Shown piece after piece: positions 25,470-34,063 of a stretch of DNA of 64,000 nucleotides (position 1 is its first letter; the number at the start of each line of letters is the position of its first letter). A program made the translations under genes and the position numbers. The notes beneath the pieces were generated by a model. That model was not told the origin of the DNA and ran no database searches. It saw nothing but the letters and a program-made list of their open reading frames with translations. The stretch spans positions 62,001 through 126,000 of the forward strand of contig JAGNQL010000001.1 of assembly GCA_017989135.1 (NCBI GenBank), given 5' to 3'. Origin of the DNA: Burkholderiales bacterium (GTDB lineage: Bacteria; Pseudomonadota; Gammaproteobacteria; Burkholderiales; Casimicrobiaceae).

Positions 25470-26051
25470 ATGACCATCCGCACGCTTTCTACTTCGCGAC
25501 ACGCGACCACCGACTCCCGCGCGTGGGCGGTGATGAGTCTTGGTGATGTTTCGGAATTCGCTGGCGTGGGAGGCGGCGCGTGGCACTTTCGCTTTCGCAA
25601 TCTCGCGACTCGCACTGAAGAAAACTTTCTGTTGATGGGCTGCGGCGTGGGCGCTTCGGCGGAGGTGCCGACCGAAATGCTGACGTCCCTCGGACGCATC
25701 GCAATCGCGGCGTTCGACAATTTCATTTCGCGCGCGGCCAATGGCGCAACGGCGTCGTACTCGCCGTGCACCGTTCGTCGAGCCATTTGCTTCAACGACA
25801 TCGTGTGTGCACGCGGCGCAATTTCCAGCGCGCAGGCGGGCGTCGCCGTGGTGGGCTACGCCGCGTTCGGCTTGAACGTGATGTGCGAAGGCGCGGCTGC
25901 TGGGCCAAACCTCAGCGCGAACATGTCCGGACAAACCTACAACCTCGGCGCGGGCGCATTCGCCGCGACGGGCGTGTTGATCCCGGTCGGGTTCGGCCGC
26001 CTGCCGTACAGCACCAGCGATCGCGATTTTCACGGCATGTCGACGCGCTAG
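25470..26051 (+). CDS. Hypothetical protein
   Basis: I do not recognise this 193-residue protein. It has no signal peptide. The sequence is rich in Ala, Gly and short hydrophobic runs, with FLLMGCGVGASAEVP near residue 53, two cysteines in TVRRAICFNDIVCARGA, and AGVAVVGYAAFGLNVMCEGAA and GVLIPVGFGRLPY later. Alternating hydrophobic residues suggest beta structure. The flanking gaps of 146 and 218 bp hold no gene I can see, and it reads in the same direction as arsA. Confidence 0.6.
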   Translation: MTIRTLSTSRHATTDSRAWAVMSLGDVSEFAGVGGGAWHFRFRNLATRTEENFLLMGCGVGASAEVPTEMLTSLGRIAIAAFDNFISRAANGATASYSPCTVRRAICFNDIVCARGAISSAQAGVAVVGYAAFGLNVMCEGAAAGPNLSANMSGQTYNLGAGAFAATGVLIPVGFGRLPYSTSDRDFHGMSTR

Positions 26052-26269
26052 CTCAGAGGTCGCGGTGGCGCGCGGCGGATCGTTGGTCGGTCGTTGCTGC
26101 CTGTCGGGTGCGCTTACCAGGGGTGAAGCGTACTTTCGATTTCGCGAGATTTCCGCGCCACGTTGACTTGGATCACTCGCGCGACGTCGTTACCGCCGAT
26201 CGCTATCGTTCCCGGCGCACAATGATCGGTGCGGGCCGTTTGCGCTCGTGTGAACGATGAGGAATACGT

Positions 26270-28039
26270 GTGCCGACACAACTGAGCTTTCTGAACGAAC
26301 CGACGCGATTCCTGTTTTTCACCGGTAAAGGCGGCGTCGGAAAAACCTCAGTTTCTGCGGCCACCGCCCTAGCACTGGCGGACGCGGGCAAGAAGGTTTT
26401 GCTGGTCAGCACGGACGCGGCGTCGAACCTCGACGAAATGCTCGGCGTTGAACTTCGCAACACGCCCACCCCCGTGCCCGGCGTCGCGGGACTCTCGGTG
26501 CTCAACATAGACCCGGATAACGCTGCGCAGTCTTACCGCGCACGCGTCTTGGCACAGATGGACGTCGCTGCGACGGCATCAGAACGAGCCGAAGTGACTG
26601 AACAATTGTCTGGGGCTTGCACGACGGAAATCGCATCGTTTGATGAGTTCGCATCGCTGCTCTCTGACAACGCTGAACAGTTCGATCACATCGTGTTTGA
26701 CACAGCACCGACGGGCCACACATTGCGGCTGCTGAGTCTCCCGAAAGCGTGGAGCGGATTTCTCGCTGGCAATGATCGAGGCGCGTCGTGCCTCGGGCCG
26801 CACTCAGGCCTCAAGATGCAAGAGGCGCGTTTCAAGTTGGCGCTTGACGCGTTGAGCGACCCGGCGCGAACGACGGTCGTTTTGGTGACGCGGCCGGATA
26901 AGGGCGCGATCGCCGAGGCGGCTCGCACGTCGGACGAGCTTCGAGAGCTCGGGTTGAACAATCAACGCTTGGTTATCAATGGCGTTTTTCATGCGAGCGA
27001 GCGAACGGATTTGGTGGCGTGCGCCATCGAAGATTTGGGACGAATCGCGATTGATGAAATGCCCGCTTCGCTTCGCGCATTGCCAGAAGATCGCGTGCCG
27101 TTGCGTGCGTTCGATACGGTGGGGCTGCCAGCGTTGCGTGCGTTGCTTGTGGATGGCGCTGCGCCCGTCGCCAAGGCTCATGCGCTTGCTGTCGAGCGCG
27201 CGGAGGACATCGAGGGTTTGAGCGGGTTGGCCGATCAGCTCGCTGCCGCCGGGCACGGGCTGATCATGGTGATGGGCAAGGGCGGCGTCGGCAAGACAAC
27301 GGTGGCCGCTGCGTTGGCGCTTGGGCTGGTTCAACGCGGAAAGACGGTGCACCTGAGCACCACCGACCCCGCCGCGCATCTCGCCGGAACGCTCGACGGC
27401 GAAGTGCCGGGGCTACGCGTGGATCGCATTGATCCGAAGGTGGAAACGCGGCGCTACGTTGACAAGATCATGGCCGCTAAATCGCCGGGATTGGACGCGG
27501 ATGAGCAGGCGTTGTTGTTGGAAGATTTGCGCTCGCCGTGTACCGAAGAGGTCGCTGTATTCCACGCGTTCTCACGCATCGTCAGCGAAGCTCGAAGCGC
27601 GTTTGTCGTGCTCGACACCGCGCCGACCGGGCACTCGTTGTTGTTGATGGACGCAACGGGCGCGTACCACCGGCAGATGGTGGCGGAATATGGCGGCCGC
27701 AGTTCGGCGCACATCGTCACGCCGTTGATGCGACTGCAGGACCCCGCGTACACCCAAATTATTTTGGTGACGCTGCCCGAAGCGACGCCGGTTTCGCAGG
27801 CGGCAGCGTTGCAGGACGACCTACGCCGCGCCAACATTGAACCCTACGCGTGGGTGCTCAACAAAAGCGTGTTAGCTGCCGGAACGCGGGACCCGCTGTT
27901 GGTTGCGCGTCTTGCAAGCGAACGCAAGCAGATGGCGCGCATGAACGCGGGGATGGCGAAGCGGTTGTTCACGATTCCGTGGTTGGCGCGCGCGCCCGTC
28001 GGCGTTGTCGAACTTTCAAAATTGGTGAAGAACAGTTAG
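26270..28039 (+). CDS. arsA: ArsA-family ATPase with two nucleotide-binding halves
   Basis: ArsA energises arsenite efflux through ArsB. The 589-residue protein has two fused halves, each with a P-loop (TGKGGVGKT at 18-26 and MGKGGVGKT near 335-343), a switch aspartate region and DTAPTGH (144-150 and again in the second half). The three metalloid-binding cysteines of classical ArsA are matched by Cys117, Cys174 and Cys424. The start is GTG with AGGA upstream. No arsR, arsB, arsC or arsD is nearby, so the efflux partner must lie elsewhere or the role differs. Confidence 0.88.
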   Translation: MPTQLSFLNEPTRFLFFTGKGGVGKTSVSAATALALADAGKKVLLVSTDAASNLDEMLGVELRNTPTPVPGVAGLSVLNIDPDNAAQSYRARVLAQMDVAATASERAEVTEQLSGACTTEIASFDEFASLLSDNAEQFDHIVFDTAPTGHTLRLLSLPKAWSGFLAGNDRGASCLGPHSGLKMQEARFKLALDALSDPARTTVVLVTRPDKGAIAEAARTSDELRELGLNNQRLVINGVFHASERTDLVACAIEDLGRIAIDEMPASLRALPEDRVPLRAFDTVGLPALRALLVDGAAPVAKAHALAVERAEDIEGLSGLADQLAAAGHGLIMVMGKGGVGKTTVAAALALGLVQRGKTVHLSTTDPAAHLAGTLDGEVPGLRVDRIDPKVETRRYVDKIMAAKSPGLDADEQALLLEDLRSPCTEEVAVFHAFSRIVSEARSAFVVLDTAPTGHSLLLMDATGAYHRQMVAEYGGRSSAHIVTPLMRLQDPAYTQIILVTLPEATPVSQAAALQDDLRRANIEPYAWVLNKSVLAAGTRDPLLVARLASERKQMARMNAGMAKRLFTIPWLARAPVGVVELSKLVKNS

Positions 28040-28090
28040 CGCGTCGGGCGCCGGTGTGGCAACGAGTGTTTGGCGCGTCAGTTTCAATAA

Positions 28091-28208
28091 ATGACTTTTA
28101 TGAGCTAACGACTGGTGAGCGGCGATCTTGAGCACTTTTATGTCAATGTCGACATCCATAAAAAAACAGCGCTAACGACCACCGGGCAGTCGTTTGCGCT
28201 GTTTAGTT
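28091..28208. repeat. Cloverleaf palindromic repeat, copy D
   Basis: The left end ATGACTTTTATG resembles copy G. The right inner hairpin (GACCACC / GGCAGTC) is clear, the left one is diverged, and the centre contains GTCGAC flanked by TGTCAA and ATCCATA. It starts 52 bp after the arsA stop. Confidence 0.75.
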
Positions 28209-28220
28209 GGCGAGGGATAA

Positions 28221-28287
28221 GTAGGCTGGGTTGATAAACCCAGCGCTTGCGTTCGCACGACGGTGCTGGATTTTCAACCCAGCCTAC
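28221..28287. repeat. Inverted pair of GTAG-type REP hairpins (GCTGGGTT family)
   Basis: At 28221-28244 GTAG is followed by GCTGGGTT, loop GATA and AACCCAGC. An inverted copy at 28265-28287 ends in GCCTAC. The pair lies 8 bp after the end of asd and 13 bp after repeat copy D, so it separates two convergent genes and may also end transcription. Confidence 0.8.
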
Positions 28288-28294
28288 GGCGCGG

Positions 28295-29446
28295 CTACGC
28301 CGCCTGAATAATCCGCAGCATGCGGCGCAGCGGTTCGGCGGCACCCCAGAGCAGTTGATCGCCGATCGTGAACGCGCCGAGATACTGTGGGCCCATTGCG
28401 AGCTTGCGCACGCGACCGACGGGTATCGTCATCGTGCCGGCGACGTTTGCGGCCGTGAGGTTTTGCTCAGTGGCGACGCGCTCGTTCGGCACGTACTTCA
28501 CCCATTCGTTGTCGTTCTTGATCATGTCCTCGATGTCGGCGAGCGGCACGTCTTTTTTGAGCTTGAACGTAAGCGATTGTGAGTGGCAGCGCATCGAGCC
28601 GACGCGCACACAGGTTGAATCAATCGGCACTTCGGTCGTACCAAATTGTTTGCCCCAGCCCATGATCTTGTTGGTCTCGGCGCCGCCTTTCCATTCTTCA
28701 AGGCTGGTGCCGTCGCCGCGGTCAGCGTCGATCCACGGAATCAAGTTGCCGCCGAGCGGCACGCCACGGAAGTTTGCGGTTTCTGCTGGCGAGAACGCGC
28801 GTTGCTTCGCAGTGACTTTGCGGTCGATTTCGAGAATCGCGCTTGCAGGGTCGTCAAGCAAATCTTTGACTTCGGCGTACAGCGAGCCGTATTGCGTCAA
28901 CAGTTCGCGCATGTTCGGCGCACCGCCGCCCGAGGCTGCCTGGTAGGTGGACGTTTGCATCCATTCCACGAGGCCCGCTTTGTAGAGCGCGCCGACGCCC
29001 ATGAGCATGCAGCTCACGGTGCAGTTGCCGCCGATCCAATTTTTCACGCCCTTGGCGAGCGCGGTTTGGATGACCGGCATGTTGACCGGGTCGAGGATGA
29101 TGATCGCGTCGTCATCCATGCGAAGGATTTTCGAGGCGTCGATCCAATGGCCGTTCCAGCCAGCGGCGCGCAGCGGGGCGTACACGGCCTTGGTGTAGTC
29201 GCCGCCTTGGCACGTAATGATCACATCCATCGCTTTGAGCGCGGTAATGTCGTTGCCATCTTTCAGAATCGGGTCAAACACTTTGCAGCCTTCAATCTTG
29301 GGCGCTGGTTTACCGGCCGAAGAGGTGCTGAAAAAAGTCGTTTCGATGGCGTCAAAGTCGCGCTCGGCGCTCATGCGTTGCATGAGAACGGAACCGACCA
29401 TGCCGCGCCAGCCGACGAGACCGACGGAAAGCTTGGACAGGGACAT
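28295..29446 (-). CDS. asd: Aspartate-semialdehyde dehydrogenase
   Basis: Asd reduces aspartyl phosphate to aspartate semialdehyde, the branch point to lysine, threonine, methionine and diaminopimelate. The 383-residue protein starts VGLVGWRGMVGSVLMQRM, the NADP loop of the proteobacterial type, and has the catalytic cysteine in GGNCTVSCMLMG and the segment QAASGGGAPNMRELL. SMRCHSQSLT supplies the second active-site region. The start at 29446 has GAGGAAA upstream; longer frames add 45 unconserved residues. It is usually near leuB; here it borders petA divergently. Confidence 0.96.
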   Translation of the reverse strand: MSLSKLSVGLVGWRGMVGSVLMQRMSAERDFDAIETTFFSTSSAGKPAPKIEGCKVFDPILKDGNDITALKAMDVIITCQGGDYTKAVYAPLRAAGWNGHWIDASKILRMDDDAIIILDPVNMPVIQTALAKGVKNWIGGNCTVSCMLMGVGALYKAGLVEWMQTSTYQAASGGGAPNMRELLTQYGSLYAEVKDLLDDPASAILEIDRKVTAKQRAFSPAETANFRGVPLGGNLIPWIDADRGDGTSLEEWKGGAETNKIMGWGKQFGTTEVPIDSTCVRVGSMRCHSQSLTFKLKKDVPLADIEDMIKNDNEWVKYVPNERVATEQNLTAANVAGTMTIPVGRVRKLAMGPQYLGAFTIGDQLLWGAAEPLRRMLRIIQAA

Positions 29447-29755
29447 GATTTCCTCGTTTTTTTGAGAGTACGGAACAAAATTTGCTGCGGTGCAGCGAGC
29501 CCAGAAGAATACCGTATTTCGGGCGCAAATGCCTGATTTCCGGGCATTTGAAGCGGTTCGACGTGCGCTTTTGCGTTGCACCGCTACAAAAGCGGCGCCG
29601 CAATCAGATAAAATCTGTGGGTTGTCCGGTCCGCGCGCGTTTTGCAGCGATGCAAACGCAAGCCGTCGGACCCGGAAGACCCTTCAAGAAGCGCGAATAA
29701 AGCGCCTTTGGGATCGCGCGAAGTCAAAACTAGCCACACTAGCCACAAAAAGCCA
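29447..29755. other. Divergent asd-petA intergenic region
   Basis: This 309-bp gap must hold the promoters of asd and petABC. A hairpin AAATGCC / GGGCATTT lies at about 29527-29550, and GATAAAAT at about 29605-29612 could be a -10 element toward petA. No gene or repeat family seen elsewhere is present. Confidence 0.5.
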
Positions 29756-30346
29756 ATGAGCGAACCAATCAATACATCCAGACGTCGCACGGTAATCGCT
29801 GCGACCGCCGTGCCCGGTGCTCTCACCGGTGCCGCCATCGTCGCCCCGTTTGTTGCCACGCTGGCACCCTCCGAGCGAGCCAAGGCCGCCGGCGCGCCGG
29901 TCGAAGTCGATCTTTCCAATTTGAAGCCCGGCGAAAAGAAAACCGTCGAATGGCGCGGCAAAGTGGTGTGGATTCTCAAGCGCACGGCCGAGCAAATCGC
30001 CGCGCTCGAGAAGATTCCCGCCTCGCAGCTCTCCGACGCTGAATCGAAGAAGTCGATTCAACCGGATTACGTGAACGCCAAAACGCGCTCGATTTCGCCT
30101 GATCTGGTGGTCATGCAAGGCGTCTGCACCCACTTGGGTTGTTCGCCAACCGAAAAGGCAACGCCAGGTGAACTCGGCAACGATTGGCCCGGCGGCTTCT
30201 ACTGCGCGTGCCACGGCTCGAAGTTCGACTTCGCTGGTCGCGTGTTTACGGGCTCTCCAGCGCCGACTAATTTGGTCGTCCCGCCGCACAAAATCGACGG
30301 AATGAAGCTCGTCATCGGCGTTGGTCAAGACGGAAAAGAGGCGTAA
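29756..30346 (+). CDS. petA: Ubiquinol-cytochrome c reductase Rieske iron-sulfur subunit
   Basis: This is the 2Fe-2S subunit of the cytochrome bc1 complex, passing electrons from ubiquinol to cytochrome c1. A twin-arginine motif (SRRRTVIAAT, residues 8-17) precedes the membrane helix, so the protein is probably a Tat substrate. The cluster ligands are Cys124 and His126 (CTHLGC) and Cys150 and His153 (CACHGS). The 196-residue length is standard. An ATG at 29756 is chosen; the frame upstream lacks conservation. Confidence 0.96.
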   Translation: MSEPINTSRRRTVIAATAVPGALTGAAIVAPFVATLAPSERAKAAGAPVEVDLSNLKPGEKKTVEWRGKVVWILKRTAEQIAALEKIPASQLSDAESKKSIQPDYVNAKTRSISPDLVVMQGVCTHLGCSPTEKATPGELGNDWPGGFYCACHGSKFDFAGRVFTGSPAPTNLVVPPHKIDGMKLVIGVGQDGKEA

Positions 30347-30348
30347 TC

Positions 30349-31668
30349 ATGGCTGGCACACCTAGCAATCACCCCTCGATGTTCAAGAACCCAATTATTA
30401 ATTGGGTCAACGATCGCTTCCCACTTACGGCGCTAATTAAGACGTCGGCGACGGACTACTACGCACCGAAAAACTTTAACTTTTGGTACTACTTCGGTTC
30501 GCTCGCGCTTCTCGTGCTCGTGCTGCAGATCGTCACCGGTATCTTCTTGACGATGAACTACAAGCCGGACGCTGCTTACGCATTCGGCTCTGTTGAGTAC
30601 ATCATGCGCGACGTCGACTACGGTTGGCTGATTCGCTACATGCACTCGACCGGCGCTTCGATGTTCTTCGTCGTGGTTTACCTGCACATGTGTCGCGGGC
30701 TGATGTACGGCAGCTACCGGCAGCCGCGTGAACTGACGTGGATTTTCGGCATGTTGATTTACCTGTGCCTGATGGCTGAAGCCTTCTTCGGCTATCTGCT
30801 CCCTTGGGGCCAGATGTCGTTCTGGGGTGCGCAGGTGATCGTGAACATCTTCTCGGCGATTCCGTTTATCGGGCCTGAGCTCGCAGTCTGGATTCGCGGC
30901 GACTATTCGATTGGCGACGCAACGTTGAACCGCTTCTTTGCGTTCCACGTGATCGCGCTGCCGTTGGTTCTGCTTGGCTTGGTGGCGGCTCACCTGATCG
31001 CGCTGCATGAAACCGGTTCGAACAACCCTGACGGCGTTGAAATCAACAAAGGCCCCAAAGGCAATCGTTGGTCGAAAGACGCGCCGGCTGACGGCATCCC
31101 TTTCCACCCGTACTACACGGTGAAAGACATTTTTGGCGTCGTCGTGTTCCTCATGATTTTCACGGCCATCGTGTTCTTCCTTCCGGAAATGGGCGGTTAC
31201 TTCCTCGAGTACAACAACTTCGTACCGGCTGATCCGCTGAAAACCCCTGCGCACATCGCACCGGTTTGGTATTTCACGCCGTACTACTCGATTCTGCGTG
31301 CTGTGCCTCCGATGTTTGGTTCGCAGTTCCCTGGTGTGATCGGAATGGGCCTGTCGGTCATGATCTTCTTCGCGTTGCCGTGGCTTGATCGCGGCGCCGT
31401 GAAATCGATTCGCTATCGTGGCAATTTGTACAAAGCGTTCTTCGCGATGTTCATCGTGTGCTTCATCGTTCTCGGCTACCTTGGTGTGAAGCCAACGAGC
31501 GTGTGGGGCCAATTTGGCGACTGGGCAAAATTCCTCGATACGCGTGACATCGCCACCTGGGGCGCACGCGTATTGACCATCGGCTATTTCGCCTTCTTCT
31601 TCCTCATGCCTTGGTACACCAAGGCCGATAAGACCAAGCCGGAACCGGCTCGCGTCACGATGCACTAA
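30349..31668 (+). CDS. petB: Ubiquinol-cytochrome c reductase cytochrome b subunit
   Basis: Cytochrome b is the membrane core of the bc1 complex and carries the two hemes and the quinone sites. The 439-residue protein has eight or nine membrane helices, the heme ligands in HSTGASMFFVVVYLHMCRG and HVIALPLVLLGLVAAHLIALHE, the GYLLPWGQMSFWGA loop and the quinol-oxidation motif PVW (the E. coli-absent bc1 PEWY position reads PVWY here). It starts 2 bp after petA. Confidence 0.96.
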   Translation: MAGTPSNHPSMFKNPIINWVNDRFPLTALIKTSATDYYAPKNFNFWYYFGSLALLVLVLQIVTGIFLTMNYKPDAAYAFGSVEYIMRDVDYGWLIRYMHSTGASMFFVVVYLHMCRGLMYGSYRQPRELTWIFGMLIYLCLMAEAFFGYLLPWGQMSFWGAQVIVNIFSAIPFIGPELAVWIRGDYSIGDATLNRFFAFHVIALPLVLLGLVAAHLIALHETGSNNPDGVEINKGPKGNRWSKDAPADGIPFHPYYTVKDIFGVVVFLMIFTAIVFFLPEMGGYFLEYNNFVPADPLKTPAHIAPVWYFTPYYSILRAVPPMFGSQFPGVIGMGLSVMIFFALPWLDRGAVKSIRYRGNLYKAFFAMFIVCFIVLGYLGVKPTSVWGQFGDWAKFLDTRDIATWGARVLTIGYFAFFFLMPWYTKADKTKPEPARVTMH

Positions 31669-31684
31669 GCGAGGAGAAAAAACA

Positions 31685-32581
31685 ATGAAAATTAAATCGC
31701 TTCTAGCCTCACTAGCTCTCGTTACCGTTTCTGCGTTCGCACCCTATGCGATCGCGTCTGGCGGCCCGGAAGTTAAGTTCGTCGGCCCATCGGCCAGCAG
31801 CACCGACGTTGAGTCGTTGCAGCGCGGTGCACGTTTGTTTGTGAACTACTGCGTGAACTGTCACAGCGCACAGTACATGCGTTACAACCGTCTCACCGAT
31901 CTAAAGCTCAGCGAAGACCAGATCAAGCAGAACCTCATGTTCACCACCGACAAAATCGGTGACACCATGAAGGCCGCGATCAGCGTGAACGACGCGAAAG
32001 AATGGTTCGGCGCACTGCCGCCCGATTTGTCGGTGATGGCGCGTAGCTACTCTGCTGCGGCAATCTCCGGCAGCAGCGGTGACCCGGCGGAAACGCTGGC
32101 CGCCTATTTGCGCGGGTTCTATCAAGACGATTCGCGCGACACCGGCTGGAACAATATCGTGTCGCCTAACATCGGCATGCCACACGCCCTGCACGAACTC
32201 TCCGGCAGCAACAAGCTGGTCGAAACCGTTTTCGCGGCTGACGGCAAAGAGATCAAAGACGATCACGCAGCTGAGGCAAAAGCCAAAGCGGCATTCATCG
32301 CAGCGACGACCATGTCATCGTTCGAGCACCACTCCGAAGTGAAAGACGGCAAAACCGTTAATCATTACGTCGTGAAATCGCTAGTGAATGCAACGCCTGG
32401 TTCTATGACGCCTGCGCAGTTTGACACCGCGATCGCAGACCTTGTGAACTTCATGAGCTACGTCGCCGAGCCACACAAAGCCAAGCGCATTCAAATCGGC
32501 ATCTTGATGATGTTCTTGTTGGCATTCCTCCTGGCCACTTCGGTCTGGTTGAAGAAGGAATACTGGAAAGACGTTCATTAA
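31685..32581 (+). CDS. petC: Ubiquinol-cytochrome c reductase cytochrome c1 subunit
   Basis: Cytochrome c1 takes electrons from the Rieske protein. A signal peptide of about 25 residues ends at AIAS. The heme-binding CVNCH motif is at residues 56-60, followed by SAQYMRYNRLTDL. A C-terminal membrane anchor lies near 270-289 (GILMMFLLAFLLATSVWL). The 298-residue length is usual for betaproteobacteria. GAGGAG precedes the start; petABC is a compact operon. Confidence 0.96.
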   Translation: MKIKSLLASLALVTVSAFAPYAIASGGPEVKFVGPSASSTDVESLQRGARLFVNYCVNCHSAQYMRYNRLTDLKLSEDQIKQNLMFTTDKIGDTMKAAISVNDAKEWFGALPPDLSVMARSYSAAAISGSSGDPAETLAAYLRGFYQDDSRDTGWNNIVSPNIGMPHALHELSGSNKLVETVFAADGKEIKDDHAAEAKAKAAFIAATTMSSFEHHSEVKDGKTVNHYVVKSLVNATPGSMTPAQFDTAIADLVNFMSYVAEPHKAKRIQIGILMMFLLAFLLATSVWLKKEYWKDVH

Positions 32582-32621
32582 GAATCGTCGCTTAGTCTGA
32601 GTGGCTTGCCGCTCGGCACTC

Positions 32622-32656
32622 AAAGGCAGGCCACGAGCCTGCCTTATGTCTTTTTA
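32622..32656 (+). terminator. Probable terminator after petC
   Basis: AAGGCAGG (32623-32630) and CCTGCCTT (32638-32645) form an 8-bp hairpin around CCACGAG, followed after ATGTC by five T residues. The spacer before the T run is longer than usual, so it may be weak and allow read-through into sspA. Confidence 0.55.
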
Positions 32657-32710
32657 TAGAACCCGGAAATAGCGCTGCTCCGCAGCCTCCGCGCGAAGGA
32701 AACCCGCCCC

Positions 32711-33310
32711 ATGATGACCTTATATTCCGGCACGACCGACCCGTTCAGCCATCAGTGCCGCATCGTCTTGCACGAAAAAGGCATGGACTTCCAGATCATC
32801 GACGTTGATCTCGATAACAAGCCGGAAGATCTCGCCGTCATGAACCCGTACAACACGGTGCCGGTGCTCGTTGAGCGTGATTTGATTCTGCATGAATCAA
32901 ACATCATCAACGAATACATCGACGAGCGTTTTCCGCATCCACAACTGATGCCTGCTGACCCGGCGACTCGTGGCCGTGCGCGCTTGTTCCTGCATCGTTT
33001 CAACCGTGAAATTTTTGTTCACGTTGAAGAGCTCGAAAAGAAAAACCCGAAAACTGCCGACAAAGCACGCGCGGCAGTTCGTGATCGCCTGACCGAAATT
33101 TCGGTCGTGTTCAACAAGCAAAAACACATGTTGGGCGACGACTATTCGATGCTCGACGTTGCACTCGCACCGCTCCTGTGGCGCTTGTCGCACTACGAAA
33201 TTGAACTGCCGAAGGCCGCCGCGCCTGTACTTAAGTACGCGGAGCGTTTGTTCTCGCGTCAAGGCTTCATCGATGCGCTCACGCCCGCCGAACGCGGCAT
33301 GCGTCGTTAA
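32711..33310 (+). CDS. sspA: Stringent starvation protein A (glutathione S-transferase fold regulator)
   Basis: SspA binds RNA polymerase and shapes transcription in starvation and stress. The 199-residue protein has the thioredoxin-like N-terminal domain (MTLYSGTTDPFSHQCRIVLHEKG) and an all-helical C-terminal domain ending RLFSRQGFIDALTPAERGMR, a typical SspA ending. The glutathione-site segment ILHESNIINEYIDERFPHPQLMP is intact. It sits between petC and sspB as in other betaproteobacteria. There are two consecutive ATG codons; the first is used. Confidence 0.95.
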   Translation: MMTLYSGTTDPFSHQCRIVLHEKGMDFQIIDVDLDNKPEDLAVMNPYNTVPVLVERDLILHESNIINEYIDERFPHPQLMPADPATRGRARLFLHRFNREIFVHVEELEKKNPKTADKARAAVRDRLTEISVVFNKQKHMLGDDYSMLDVALAPLLWRLSHYEIELPKAAAPVLKYAERLFSRQGFIDALTPAERGMRR

Positions 33311-33344
33311 TCGTTGTTTGCAGTAGCGCTAAGCGTTTTGGCCG

Positions 33345-33818
33345 ATGAGTGAAGATTCCGCAAAGCCGTATCTCGTGCGCGCGTTGCACGAGTGGTGCGT
33401 AGAGCAGGGATACACGCCGCACATCGCGGTGCGTGTGAATGCGCAGACGCGCGTGCCTGCTGCGTACGTGAAAGACGGCGAAATCGTGCTCAATGTGCAT
33501 CCAGAAGCAACGCACATGCTCACGATGGACAACGAGTGGATTTTGTTCAACGCGCGCTTTAACGGCATGTCGCAAGAAATTGCGGTGCCATTCTCAGCGG
33601 TGATCGGAATTTTCAGCAAGGAAACGGGCTATGGCATGGGCTTTCAGCCCGCACCTGAACCCGTGGTTGCGCCATTGACAGCCGTCGCCACTGCGCCTGA
33701 AAAGTCCGCCCCTAGCGGCGATTCGACGGCAGTCGATGGCGCGCCAAGCGACAAATCGACCTCGCCTGCGGCAGCGCCCGCGAAGAGCAAAGTCAGTCAT
33801 TTGAAGGTCGTCAAGTAG
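33345..33818 (+). CDS. sspB: ClpXP protease specificity-enhancing factor SspB
   Basis: SspB tethers ssrA-tagged proteins from stalled ribosomes to the ClpXP protease. The 157-residue protein has the family core from KPYLVRALHEWCVEQGYTPHIAV to MDNEWILFNARFNGMSQEIAVPFSAVIGIFSKETGYGMGF. A disordered Ala/Pro/Ser-rich linker follows, ending in SHLKVVK, the short ClpX-binding tail. It starts 34 bp after sspA. Confidence 0.95.
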   Translation: MSEDSAKPYLVRALHEWCVEQGYTPHIAVRVNAQTRVPAAYVKDGEIVLNVHPEATHMLTMDNEWILFNARFNGMSQEIAVPFSAVIGIFSKETGYGMGFQPAPEPVVAPLTAVATAPEKSAPSGDSTAVDGAPSDKSTSPAAAPAKSKVSHLKVVK

Positions 33819-33829
33819 AATTTACACAC

Positions 33830-33904
<75 letters not shown>

Positions 33905-34063
33905 CTTTCCCTCCCATCCCTTCTGCACGTTTGTGCCGTAGCGCGATTGGGTCTTCAGGCCAGCGCACGGCCTTTGATGTGCGCGACTGGAGTCGCCGGT
34001 AATTCTTCCGGCTGATTCGTCCGCATCGCACGGGGCCGTCCGGCCTCATTCACAAGAAAAACT

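Noticed and set aside
28646..29536. A 296-codon plus-strand open frame
   Set aside because: Antisense shadow of asd.
30433..31665. A 410-codon open frame on the minus strand
   Set aside because: It is the exact antisense of petB. High GC keeps the opposite strand open; composition is His/Arg/Glu-rich and has no family features.
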